NCBI GenBank assembly: GCA_965262505.1
Contig: CBDHFM010000030.1
Coordinates: forward strand, 2,170,001-2,234,000
Source of the DNA: JACPPO01 sp965262505
Lineage (GTDB): Bacteria; Acidobacteriota; Vicinamibacteria; Vicinamibacterales; UBA2999
Length of the DNA stretch: 64,000 nt
Direction of reading: 5' to 3'
This document shows positions 9,097 to 17,670 of the stretch, in pieces. Made by a program: the position numbers and the translations under genes. The notes below the pieces were generated by a model, which ran no database searches, had not been told where the DNA came from, and worked only from the letters and a program-made list of their open reading frames with translations. Position 1 is the first letter of the stretch; every line of letters begins with the position of its first letter.

Positions 9097-11229
9097 CTAC
9101 TCGACCTCGAAAAGAACATCGCGGCGCGCGGTGTGGCCGCCGATGGTGGTCGACGCGTCCACGCGGAGGACGTATCTGCCCGGGTTGAGATCCCTGAGTG
9201 GAACACTCGTGGTGAACCCTTGCGCCTGCCGCCCCGCGCCCGCTTCGATCGTGCGCGTGTCCTGAGCCTGGACGAGCGTTCGGCCATCCATGGCGTCCTG
9301 CACCGTCGTCGTGTACGTGATGTCGTGGGCCGCCAGGCTCGAGTCGTCGTACACCTCGGCAAACAAGGTGAGGGTGTCCGAGGCGCTGAACGTCCGCGTC
9401 ACCACCGGCGGCGTCGGGAGGAGGCGGTCCCAATCAGCATTCTGATTGGCGGTCGCGAACAACTCGGCCGCTGACGACGTGAGCAGCACGCCGCTCAGCG
9501 CAAACGGCATCTCCGAATAGTCGGGCACGTCGAGGTCGTACGGCACCGTGCCGATGGTGCGCCCCGTGGTTTCATGGACCCCCACACGAATCTGGTAGCG
9601 TCCGGGCGGCAGGTCGAGTTGCGTCACCGTGCGCACGCCGGTGCTGCTGACTCGAGCGTGCGTCTCCGGCATGAGGTTCAGGTTGAACGTCTGGCGATCT
9701 CCGCCCTGTGTCCGCACGCGTTCGTCAACCGCGACGATCGACACCTCGATCGACTCGGCGAAGCGGCCGTCGCGCTCCTCGAACTTGAGCGACGGTCCGT
9801 CGATCTCGAGGGCCACCAGCACGGACGCGTTGTCGTCACGTCCTCGCAGGGGAGCGGCGAAGACCCGGAGCGGGAGGTCCCCTATTGGTATGGGCTTGCC
9901 TAGGGCGGCGGTCAACGCCGGCGACGTGCCGGACACCACCTCCGCCTCGCGTGCGCGTTCAATCGCCTCGGTATCGGGCGGCAGGAATCCCTTGCGCGCA
10001 CGAACCTCGAGACCGGGCCGCTTCACACGGACGTCGATGTTCATGAAGCGGTCGCGAGACCATTCGGTCGAATCGCTGTAGTATCCGAGCAGGTAGTACC
10101 GGCTGTTGTCGAGTACGATGCGGCCAAGCCCACCCGCCAGGTCGCCCGAATTCACAATCGCCAGACCGCCGGTTTCCTCCGACAGGGACATCAGGCTCTC
10201 CTGGGCGAGCAGCAGCTCGTTCAGCTGGCCTCGGAACGTCCCGAAGTCGAGTTGCGGGTAATCCGACGATGTCCCATTGATCTCGATCATTCCGCCGAAA
10301 GCGCTCAGGCCTCGGGGATCGATGCCGTAGACGGTGACATTGGCACGTTGAGCGGCGGCGGTCGCCTCCCTCGTCTCGCGGACCAGCAACGAGCCCTCCC
10401 GGTTGAACGGCTGGTAGATGTCGTAGTCGAAGCCCTCGCTGAAAAATAGCAGCGCCTTCCGGCGGCCCTGTACGTCCGCGAGCCAGTTGGAAAGAGTCTC
10501 GATCGACTGCAGGGCACGGCGAACGTTGAACGCCCTCTCCTGATCGAACGGGTCGCGGATCGATTCGGCCTGCTGGAGTCCTTCGGGCGTTCTTTGCTGT
10601 TCTTCGCCACCGATGAACTGGTTCCGTCCACTGATGTGGCGGGCCAGCTTCTCGGCACCGGCCGACGGCAGCTTCCGGCCCTGGAAACGATCGATGGCCT
10701 CCTTCAGAAGCCGACGGCTGTCGGTCAGCTCCTGCCCCGCCTCCTGGCGTCCGCTCGTGAAGATGACGGCGCCGAGATCGCCCACGCCCAGGTACTCGTC
10801 GATGAACCCCTTGGCGACTTCGCGCACATAATTCGTGCGCCTGACGACGGTGTGCAGTTCGTCCAGCAGCAGGATGTACAGGCGCCCGTCGAACGCACCG
10901 GCGGTGGCGCGGACGTCAGGTTCGATCGGCTCGTCAGCGTTTCCCGGCGTGAAGGGCCGTACGACGGGCAAGTCGACGAGAGAAAACACCGTCGGCGCCC
11001 TCAACCGTCCGTCCTCATAGATCTCGAAGTCGTCGCTGGTCAGGTCCCTGACGAACGCGCCGCTCCCGTCGGTCACGATCGCATGGACCTCGACGAAGTC
11101 GGCTTCGGTCCGGAACGTGACCGCGGGCTCCTGGACCGCATCGCCCGGCTCCTGGGCGGCAACGATGCTCGCGCCGAGAATACCGGCACAGATCAGTGCG
11201 GTCGGTAGCAGAAGCGAATCGCGGCGCAT
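9097..11229 (-). CDS. VWFA-related domain protein, secreted
   Basis: About 710 residues. A signal peptide (LLLPTALICAGILGASIVAAQ) is followed by an N-terminal beta domain, then a von Willebrand A-like domain with LYILLLDELH as metal-site strand, and VYGIDPRGLSAFGG. This is the acidobacterial VWFA-related family (TIGR03436 type), exported proteins of unknown function. C-terminal beta-rich part (VLLTSSAAEL, GRYVLRVDASTT) resembles the usual tail. Start set at 11229, because AAGGA sits 5 bases upstream of that ATG; an ATG at 11250 is less likely. Divergent from the NHL pseudogene with a short gap. Confidence 0.85.
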   Translation of the reverse strand: MRRDSLLLPTALICAGILGASIVAAQEPGDAVQEPAVTFRTEADFVEVHAIVTDGSGAFVRDLTSDDFEIYEDGRLRAPTVFSLVDLPVVRPFTPGNADEPIEPDVRATAGAFDGRLYILLLDELHTVVRRTNYVREVAKGFIDEYLGVGDLGAVIFTSGRQEAGQELTDSRRLLKEAIDRFQGRKLPSAGAEKLARHISGRNQFIGGEEQQRTPEGLQQAESIRDPFDQERAFNVRRALQSIETLSNWLADVQGRRKALLFFSEGFDYDIYQPFNREGSLLVRETREATAAAQRANVTVYGIDPRGLSAFGGMIEINGTSSDYPQLDFGTFRGQLNELLLAQESLMSLSEETGGLAIVNSGDLAGGLGRIVLDNSRYYLLGYYSDSTEWSRDRFMNIDVRVKRPGLEVRARKGFLPPDTEAIERAREAEVVSGTSPALTAALGKPIPIGDLPLRVFAAPLRGRDDNASVLVALEIDGPSLKFEERDGRFAESIEVSIVAVDERVRTQGGDRQTFNLNLMPETHARVSSTGVRTVTQLDLPPGRYQIRVGVHETTGRTIGTVPYDLDVPDYSEMPFALSGVLLTSSAAELFATANQNADWDRLLPTPPVVTRTFSASDTLTLFAEVYDDSSLAAHDITYTTTVQDAMDGRTLVQAQDTRTIEAGAGRQAQGFTTSVPLRDLNPGRYVLRVDASTTIGGHTARRDVLFEVE

Positions 11230-11283
11230 GGGATTCCTTTCGTCATTCAACCGTGTGCGCGTACGCTCGTAGTTTAGCAGTCT

Positions 11284-12166
11284 GTGGTCGAGGTTCAGGT
11301 GAATTTCCGGCCGGGACGGTTCGGCGGCAACGATATATCAGGTCCCTACGACGTGGTTGAGAACTGGCCGGAGAATGTCTGCGGCGAGGGCAACCAAGGC
11401 GGCGCAGTCGGTGGTGTCTTCGCGGAGACTTCCGATCGGGTGTTTGTCTTCCAGCGCGGCTGTCTACCGGTCCTGGAAAACCAGGGCTCGCCCGTCCCCA
11501 CCCGCAACACGTCGGGATTCGATTCGTCGCAGCGGGATCCGGCACGGCACCCGCGTTGGGATCACACGCTGGTGATCGTTAGTAGCGCAGGGGAGATGGT
11601 CGAGTCCTGGGAGCAGCACAACGACGTGTTTGTGCGCCCGCACCGGGTGAAGGTCAGTCTCTACGATCCTGAACGCCACGTGTTGATCGTCGATGACGGA
11701 GCTCATTCGGTCTACAAGTTCACGCGTGAGGGCGAACTCGTGATGACGCTGAGGGAATTCCGGGTTCCGGGTGATGACGCAGCCCGTTTCAACCGGGTGA
11801 CCGACATCGCATGGTTGCCTGATGGAACCTATTTCATCAGCGATGGTTACCAGAACACCCGTGTGCTGAAGTTCAACGCGGGTGATGAGTTCGTGATGCA
11901 GTAGGGCGAGCCTGGCGTCTGTGGGTGAGCGACGGCGATCACAGCAAGATCATGAAGTGTGGTCTCGTGGGAAGTTGCTCTACTCGTGGGGGACGTTCGG
12001 CTCCTATCCGGGCGCCATGTGGGGTCCGCACCAGTTCAGCGTCGACAGCGAGAGCAATCTGTACATCTCGGACGTCCATGTGGGTCGGGTGCAGAAATAC
12101 ACGCCGAAGCGTGGCGCGAACACGGCGCTGCTGGTCGGACAAGAGATCGGTTGGGGCTCGGAATAG
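11284..12166 (+). pseudogene. NHL-repeat beta-propeller protein (peptidylglycine lyase-like), broken
   Basis: From a GTG at 11284 the frame shows beta-propeller blades: PHRVKVSLYDPERHVLIVDDG, VTDIAWLPDGTYFISDGYQN, TRVLKFN. It stops at 11902 with VMQ-stop, where related proteins have LQWGE, so a TGG-to-TAG change is likely. A further frameshift separates it from the C-terminal blade (WGPHQFSVDSESNLYISDVH, VQKYTPK) ending at 12166. A signal peptide is also missing. Family: six-bladed NHL proteins near peptidyl-alpha-hydroxyglycine lyase. Inactive as it stands. Confidence 0.7.
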
Positions 12167-12243
12167 CCCGTCCGTCGATCAGGAGTTTGTGAAACGGCGT
12201 CAGCCGGCGGCCGCCTCTTTCTAGTGGCGTTGATTCCTATGTG

Positions 12244-12345
12244 CTAGTACCTCGTCGCAGTGAATTTGACCGGTTCACTTTCAGGCCTCCCCCTCTTGAC
12301 CGTGGGCCCAGGCAATCGATCAAAACCACTGCGCCGGGGTACTAG
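12244..12345. repeat. 102-bp palindromic element with CTAG ends, copy 1
   Basis: Ends CTAGTACCTCGTCGCAGTG and the inverted CTAGTACCCCGGCGCAGTG, imperfect terminal repeats of about 28 bp, no coding capacity. A second copy in the opposite orientation lies at 42397-42498. The CTAG ends suggest insertion at TA, as in IS630/Tc1-mariner derivatives. Confidence 0.8.
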
Positions 12346-12688
12346 AGCCCTGGACATTCACCACGGGCTGCCAGGGCTGGTCCTCACGATCAAGGATCCC
12401 TTTGGCGTACCCGATCGGATTAAGCGTCGCTCGCGAGCCGAAAGTCGTGACCTCACTGTGGCCTAACAGCGTGCACTAGACGACGCTGAGAAGTTCCTGA
12501 GCGGCCGCTGTTGAAGCCTCGCCGTCGTTCATCCCAAAGCATTCAGTCCCCCTCCGAATTCTGGGCCTCTTGCACGTCCCGGTAGAGGTTAGCTGCCGCT
12601 GCCTAGCACCGGACGTGGCTGCCCCGTCAGCGAAACCCTCCGGTACTCCGGCGGCGCGAGTCCAGCGTGTGGCAAGCCACGTTGCCGA
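12346..12688. other. Intergenic stretch between two IS630-like elements
   Basis: No supported gene. At 12355 it contains TTCACCACGGGCTGCC, a single end of the CTAGCAGCCCGTGG element family seen complete at 25099. A short plus-strand frame ending at 12466 has no recognisable similarity. Confidence 0.4.
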
Positions 12689-13767
12689 CTAGTGCACCGC
12701 CGTTGAGATGCGATCAAGCATTCGCTTATGCGATCGGATCAGGGCTCGCGCCGGCTTGGTCCACTCGAAGGGCGTCGGGTTCAGGTTCCAGGCGCGGAGG
12801 TACGCGACGAGGTGCTCCTGAAGCGCCTGCTTCGAGGCGAAGTCCGTGACGGAGAGGGACTGTTTGGTCAAGATGCCGAAGAAGCCTTCGATTTGGTTCA
12901 GCCAGGACGCGCTGGTGGGCGTGTAGTGGAAGTGGACCCGCGGGTTGTCGGCCAGCCAGGCGCGCACGTCGTCGGTGTTGTGCGTGGACGAGTTGTCGAG
13001 CACCACGTGGAGGGGTTGGCCCGGATAGGTACGGGCCACCTTCTTCATGAACCGAAGGAAGTCGGCCGCTGTATGGGTGGGGCTGACGCGGTGGGTCACG
13101 TGGCCGGTCGCGACCTCCAGGGCGGCGAACAGGTCGACGACCCCGTGTCCCGATAGTCATGCGTGTGCCGCACGGCACGGCCCGTGCGGACGGGGAGGGG
13201 CGGTTGGGTCCGTTGCAAGGCCTGGATGGACGTTTTCTCATCGACACTGAGCACAATCGCGTGTTTCGGCGGGTGGAGGTACAGCCCGACGACATCCGTG
13301 GCCTTGGCCGCAAAGGCCGGATCGCGGCTCACCTTGTAGGTACGGGTCAGGTGCGGCTTGACGCCGTGGGCGCGCAGGACATCGGACACGCAGCCACTGG
13401 TCCGTCCCACCGCGGCGCCCAGGAGACGGGTCGTCCACCGGCTGCGCCCTGCGGCCGGGGGCGACAACGCGAGCTGCACGAGCGCCTCGACCGTGTCGGC
13501 CGAGACCGCGTGGTCGTGGCGGCCGGCCTTTGGGCGGTCCCGCAACCCGGCCACCCCCTCCCGCACGAAGCGTCGTCGGATCCGCGACACGGCTTCCGAC
13601 GACAGTTCGAGTCGCGTGGCGATGTCCACCCCGCTGGCGCCGGCCGCACTCAGGAGAACGACCCGGGCGCGGCGCACCAAACCCGCTGGCGCCGTCCTGC
13701 GGGCGACCAGGGCAGTCAGCCTCTTCCGTTGTCGAGTGGTCAGTCGGACGTGGTGTGTGTGTGCCAC
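12689..13767 (-). pseudogene. IS630-family transposase, frameshifted
   Basis: N-terminal HTH half (13767 down to about 13150) carries ARVVLLSAAG and SVDEKTSIQAL with the first Asp. The frame is lost after HTHDYR near 13150 and resumes as THRVSPTHTAADFL with VVLDNSSTH (second Asp) and SWLNQIEGFFG (Glu). A single-base deletion explains it: one more base restores a continuous frame through VVDLFAALEVATG. The stop codon is formed by the CTAG of the terminal repeat. Confidence 0.82.
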
Positions 13768-13816
13768 GCCCGCATTAGATCACATGTTTGACCTTATCTC
13801 AACGGCGGTGCACTAG
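12689..13816 (-). mobile_element. IS630-family element 1
   Basis: Perfect terminal repeats CTAGTGCACCGCCGTTGAGA at the left and the reverse complement at the right, with TA duplicated inside CTAG, the normal IS630 target. 1128 bp, one transposase on the minus strand, broken by a frameshift. Confidence 0.88.
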
Positions 13817-14036
13817 ACGGTGGGGACTGTCGGGCGACCTGTGTCCGCTGCGTCGGGACGATAGTATGATGCGCAGGGGTTGCCCTTTGCGAGCAGGGAG
13901 GCCCGGAAGAGGATGCGGTGACCGACCGCTGGGCAGTGGGTTGAGGCCTGTGCCGTTGCCGGTCGAACCAGGCTGACCAGACAAACCCGCTGCTGCAGCC
14001 AACGCTCGCAGGAGTCGGGAAACAGGAGAACTCGAG

Positions 14037-15083
14037 ATGTTCCGACTGCCTTATCTCATCGTGGCCATCACCGCCGCGCTGGCCGTAGGTGTCTTCACGC
14101 AGGCCGCCAATACACTCGACATCTACTTCGTGGATACGGAAGGTGGACAGGCGACGCTGCTCGTGCCGGCGGGAGGCGAATCGCTGCTGATCGATGCTGG
14201 TTACGCGGGACTCGACACGAATAATCCGGAGAAGGAGGCCGGGCGCGATGCGGAGCGCATTGCCGCGGTCGCTACACTTGCCGGTCTGTCCCGCATCGAC
14301 GTGTTCGTGCCCAGCCACTTTCACGGCGACCACGTGGGCGGGATCGAGAATCTGGCAGCACGGATTCCGATCGGCACCTTCGTCGACGATGGTCCGAGCG
14401 TGCAGAACGTCGAGCCGTTGAGGCAAGTGGTCGGGCGATACTCCGAAATCTACGAGGCCGAGTTCACGAAGGGGCAGCATCTCGTCGTCAAGGCGGGCGA
14501 TGCGATCGCTGTCAAGGGGTTGAGCGTTTCGGTGGTGGCGTCCAATGGCAGGCCCGTGGCGCGAGCGGGCCAGCCGAACCCGCACTGCGAAGGGCTGACG
14601 CGGCGCCGGGACGGCAATCCTGAAAATTCCGAGTCCATGGGAGTGCTGGTGCAGTTCGGCAGCTTCAGGTACCTCAACGTCGGGGACATGCCGTACAACC
14701 AGGAACTCGACTTGCTGTGTCCGGACAACAAGGTCGGACAGATCGACGTCTACCAGGCTGGCCACGGAGGAGAGCGCTCCAGCGCCCTGGCCGCCATGGC
14801 GCCTCGCATTGCGGTCGGCCCGAACGGTGCGCGCAAGGGGGCCGGTCCCGATGCCGTCAACGCTTACGGCGCACTGCCCGGCTTCGAGGACTTCTGGCTC
14901 ATGCACTTCAACGTCCCGGGAGGGCCAGCGGGGAACCCGCCGGCCGAGTACATCGCCAATCTAGCCGAGCACGGAAACGGAGAACAGGCACACTATCTGA
15001 AACTGTCCGCTCTGGAAGATGGCTCGTTCGAGATGTTCAACCCGAGGACGAACTCGACGAAGAAGTACGAAGCTAGAGACTGA
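14037..15083 (+). CDS. Secreted MBL-fold metallo-hydrolase
   Basis: 348 residues: signal peptide (about 1-24, LPYLIVAITAALAVGVFTQA), then a metallo-beta-lactamase fold with the zinc motif PSHFHGDHVGG, an upstream strand LLIDAGY, and later LNVGDM and YQAGHGGERSS, which supply further metal ligands. The layout resembles the ComEC/Rec2-type hydrolase domain as a free exported protein. Substrate unknown. A ribosome site (AGGAG) lies 8 bases before the ATG. A leader of about 220 bases separates it from IS630. Confidence 0.85.
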   Translation: MFRLPYLIVAITAALAVGVFTQAANTLDIYFVDTEGGQATLLVPAGGESLLIDAGYAGLDTNNPEKEAGRDAERIAAVATLAGLSRIDVFVPSHFHGDHVGGIENLAARIPIGTFVDDGPSVQNVEPLRQVVGRYSEIYEAEFTKGQHLVVKAGDAIAVKGLSVSVVASNGRPVARAGQPNPHCEGLTRRRDGNPENSESMGVLVQFGSFRYLNVGDMPYNQELDLLCPDNKVGQIDVYQAGHGGERSSALAAMAPRIAVGPNGARKGAGPDAVNAYGALPGFEDFWLMHFNVPGGPAGNPPAEYIANLAEHGNGEQAHYLKLSALEDGSFEMFNPRTNSTKKYEARD

Positions 15084-15157
15084 ATGGTCGTCGTTGCCTC
15101 GCTCGGGCCCAAACCACCACGGCCAGGCGGTACGCGGCGGTCGTTCCGCCTGAATCG

Positions 15158-15391
15158 ACTGACGCTGAACGTCGGACGATCACGCTGGGCGGAAGAACCG
15201 TTCAGCTGATTCAGCCTGGGCGCACCGGCCACGCCTCCGACCTGACGGTGCCGTACTTTCCGGCGGAGCGCGTCGTGTTCGGGGTCGATTTCATGGCCGT
15301 CACGATGGTGCTTGGCTCGAACACGCTGGCTCGCGGTGTGCCGATCTCCGAGTATGTGAACGCGGTCAAAGCGGTTGAAGCGCAGTGTTCA
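15158..15391 (+). pseudogene. MBL-fold hydrolase, C-terminal fragment
   Basis: An open frame without its own start reads TLGGRTVQLIQPG, RTGHASDLTVPYFPAERVVF, GVDFM, matching the second half of a metallo-beta-lactamase fold (conserved His and Asp). It is cut on the right by TTCACCACGGGCTGTTGG, an end of the CTAGCAGCCCGTGG family. Not part of the 14037 gene; it is in another arrangement and frame. Confidence 0.45.
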
Positions 15392-15579
15392 CCACGGGCT
15401 GTTGGATCAGCGCAAAAAGGAGATGGCAGATGCGTATCGGCCCATGCCGAAACGCGCAGGAGACCCTGCTCTGCTCGTCGGTGGCGTTCAGGAAGCAGGG
15501 TGACGGGATCAGGGTTCCGTCGATCCCCTAGATGTAATCGTTCTTCAGCAAGCCCCCTAAGGCTCCGCAGCCTTCACTT

Positions 15580-16521
15580 TCACCTCACCGGCGTAGCCAG
15601 CTGCAACTCAATCGACTGGTTCCCCTCGTGGCAGGCAAACTCAAGAAGCTCGTATCCAGGAGTCGTGTTCCGGTGAATGGGAAACGACATCGTCCAAGGC
15701 TGGGTATAGACGGTTGGATCCTCGAGTCTGGCTTCCCAGAGGAGCGTATTCTCATCCACGAACGCCAGTCGTTCCACGATGCGCACCTGATCCGAATAGA
15801 AGTTGCCCTGATTGTCCAGCCATTGTCGGCCATTCAGGCCGGTCGTTTCGATCACCAGCGTGTCATCCTCCCACCGCCCGCGCGAATCACCCATCCACGT
15901 CTTGACACCGCGACCGGCGGCTGGGCGCTCTTCCATGGCGATGACCCGGTACGCGTGGTTCTGCTCGTGCATCGAGAAGATGAACGGCGACCCCGGGGGC
16001 TGGATGAACTTGTAGGCCATGATCCACATCTGCCGCGGAACACCACGCAGGAAGCACCGGGAGTTCGGATCCATGAACTCGAGAGACGGCGGATCGAATG
16101 TATTGTCGGCGCGCTCCTGTTGTTTGGCTGCAGCCCATGGCTGATACGGTACTAAACCATCGGGCGGGTCGATCACGAGCGTCGGCCCGCCCCGGTAGGC
16201 CAAACTCACCGGATGCGCTTCGATGTTGAACGCTTGGCGCTCAGCGTTCCAGAAGCCCTGAAAGTTTGGCTTCCCGTCGAGCGTACGCGGTGGGTTGAAG
16301 GTCTTGATCTTTTCCTTGGCGCACGGGTAGAAAGACACCGGATCGCCAGGGCATCCTGCGACCATCGGGGCCGGTAGGTCTTCCCGTCGGACCGCCTCCG
16401 CGGCTACTGGATCCAGTGGCAGTGTTAGGCCAATTCGAACCTGGGCGTTTGCCGGCACAACCGCGGGTACCGCGAGTGCGGACCAGAGCAGGATGGTGGT
16501 AAATAGAGTCCTTTGCCTCAT
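15580..16521 (-). CDS. Secreted hypothetical protein, acidobacterial family, paralog 1
   Basis: 313 residues with a signal peptide (FTTILLWSALAVPAVVPANA). It contains RTLDGKPNFQGFW, RCFLRGVPRQMW, WMGDSRGRWEDDTLVIET and DPTVYTQPWTMSFP. The same ordered blocks occur in the neighbour at 16658, so the two are tandem paralogs of a periplasmic or secreted family of unknown function, common in Acidobacteria as far as I recall. AAGGAGG lies 10 bases upstream of the ATG, within the end of a tiny preceding frame. Confidence 0.75.
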   Translation of the reverse strand: MRQRTLFTTILLWSALAVPAVVPANAQVRIGLTLPLDPVAAEAVRREDLPAPMVAGCPGDPVSFYPCAKEKIKTFNPPRTLDGKPNFQGFWNAERQAFNIEAHPVSLAYRGGPTLVIDPPDGLVPYQPWAAAKQQERADNTFDPPSLEFMDPNSRCFLRGVPRQMWIMAYKFIQPPGSPFIFSMHEQNHAYRVIAMEERPAAGRGVKTWMGDSRGRWEDDTLVIETTGLNGRQWLDNQGNFYSDQVRIVERLAFVDENTLLWEARLEDPTVYTQPWTMSFPIHRNTTPGYELLEFACHEGNQSIELQLATPVR

Positions 16522-16526
16522 TGCCG

Positions 16527-16652
16527 TTAAGCCTCCTTGACACAGCTGGACAGATCGAAAACCGCTTCGTTCGTGCGGGTCAACACTGCTTGGTGTCCCA
16601 GCACGCCAGGATCGATAGTTCTCAAGTACGCTAGGATATCCGTGCGGACCAT
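16527..16652 (-). CDS. Possible 41-residue small protein between the paralogs
   Basis: An ATG 5 bases after the stop of the upstream paralog opens a 41-codon frame (MVRTDILAYLRTIDPG ... SSCVKEA). Its last codons AAG-GAG-G form the Shine-Dalgarno of the next gene, so translation could be coupled. No family is recognised; it could be only a spacer or the remnant of a longer C-terminus. Confidence 0.3.
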   Translation of the reverse strand: MVRTDILAYLRTIDPGVLGHQAVLTRTNEAVFDLSSCVKEA

Positions 16653-16657
16653 GGGAG

Positions 16658-17428
16658 TCATTCTTGGTTCACGGGTTCGAATGAGTGGCATTCGTAATCG
16701 AGGAGTCGGAAGTCCGGCTCCTTCTGGCGATAGAGAATCATGCTCATCGTCCAGGGCTGGCTGAACACATTCGGATCTTCGATCGTCGCCTCGTAATTCA
16801 AGTGGTCAGGGCCAATAAACGAGTAGCGCTCTACAACGTGAAGCGCGCTGCTGTGATGGTTTCCTGCCCGGTCAAACCACGTCTGGTCATTGAAGTGGAT
16901 CACATCGACAACTAGCGTGTCACCTTCCCAGTGACCACGCGAGTCGCCCATCCACCACTCGATGGGACCCTCGGGATGCTCAGAGTCGAGATAGATCTCG
17001 CGTACCGCATGGCCGTACTCGTAGAGCATGCCGATCTCCTCAGGCGTCTGGAAGATCTGAAACGGAAACGGCATGTACGTGATCCGCGGCACGCCCGGCA
17101 AATAACACTTGGCTACGGGATCGGCCGTTTCGCGGTCGGTATAGTTCTGCGCCTTCGTTTCCAGAGCGGCGGGTAGGTACGGGATCTCACCGCCCTCCAC
17201 CACCCCTTGGCCGGCCGGAACGCCAAGTGCAGCGGAGTGGTCCTGGATGTCGAGCCAAGCGCTGTTCATGACCCGCCAAAAGCCCGACAGATCGGGCTTG
17301 CCATCGAGTGCGCGTGGAATCGTCCCGGTTTGTTGGTCCGGCGCCTGAGCCGCGGCCAAGGTTGCCACGCAGCAGGCGGCGGCGCAGACCACCAGTCTTC
17401 GAGTTACGGCACCGATTGCCTTTCTCAC
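16658..17428 (-). CDS. Secreted hypothetical protein, acidobacterial family, paralog 2
   Basis: 256 residues from a GTG start (AGGGGA 7 bases upstream). Signal peptide LVVCAAACCVATLAAAQ, then RALDGKPDLSGFW, AKCYLPGVPRITY, WWMGDSRGHWEGDTLVVD, DQTWFDRAGNHHS and EDPNVFSQPWTMS. Collinear with the downstream paralog, which is longer at the N-terminus. The two genes and the small frame between them form one minus-strand transcription unit. Confidence 0.75.
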   Translation of the reverse strand: MRKAIGAVTRRLVVCAAACCVATLAAAQAPDQQTGTIPRALDGKPDLSGFWRVMNSAWLDIQDHSAALGVPAGQGVVEGGEIPYLPAALETKAQNYTDRETADPVAKCYLPGVPRITYMPFPFQIFQTPEEIGMLYEYGHAVREIYLDSEHPEGPIEWWMGDSRGHWEGDTLVVDVIHFNDQTWFDRAGNHHSSALHVVERYSFIGPDHLNYEATIEDPNVFSQPWTMSMILYRQKEPDFRLLDYECHSFEPVNQE

Positions 17429-17536
17429 GAAATCGTCCCCTATCTTCCCACCTAGGTTAGCCGGATTGTGGGCACTGTGGTGGGCATTGTCAAGTTGAGC
17501 GCACAGGTGGTAGCGATCAAGCGTCAGGCGGCTAGC

Positions 17537-17670
17537 TCAGGTAGCTCGGACTGACAGCAGCCCGACGATTTCACCAAGACCCCAAACGTGATCCGTCAGG
17601 CGAGACTGCATCGCTGGCGTGATGCGGAGCGTCTTGTGAGTCCGCCCGAAATTGTAGTGTATGTAATTAA
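17537..17670 (-). pseudogene. IS1-like transposase, C-terminal piece (left of IS1380)
   Basis: Minus-strand codons read INYIHYNFGRTHKTLRITPA and LTDHVWGLGEIVGLL, the C-terminus of transposases usually annotated as IS1-like. Upstream codons are found on the other side of the IS1380 insertion at 19188-19263; the TTAA target repeat lies exactly at the split. Confidence 0.7.

Noticed and set aside
13794..14906. 370-codon minus-strand frame
   Set aside because: Shadow of the MBL gene at 14037, which has signal peptide, zinc motif and ribosome site.
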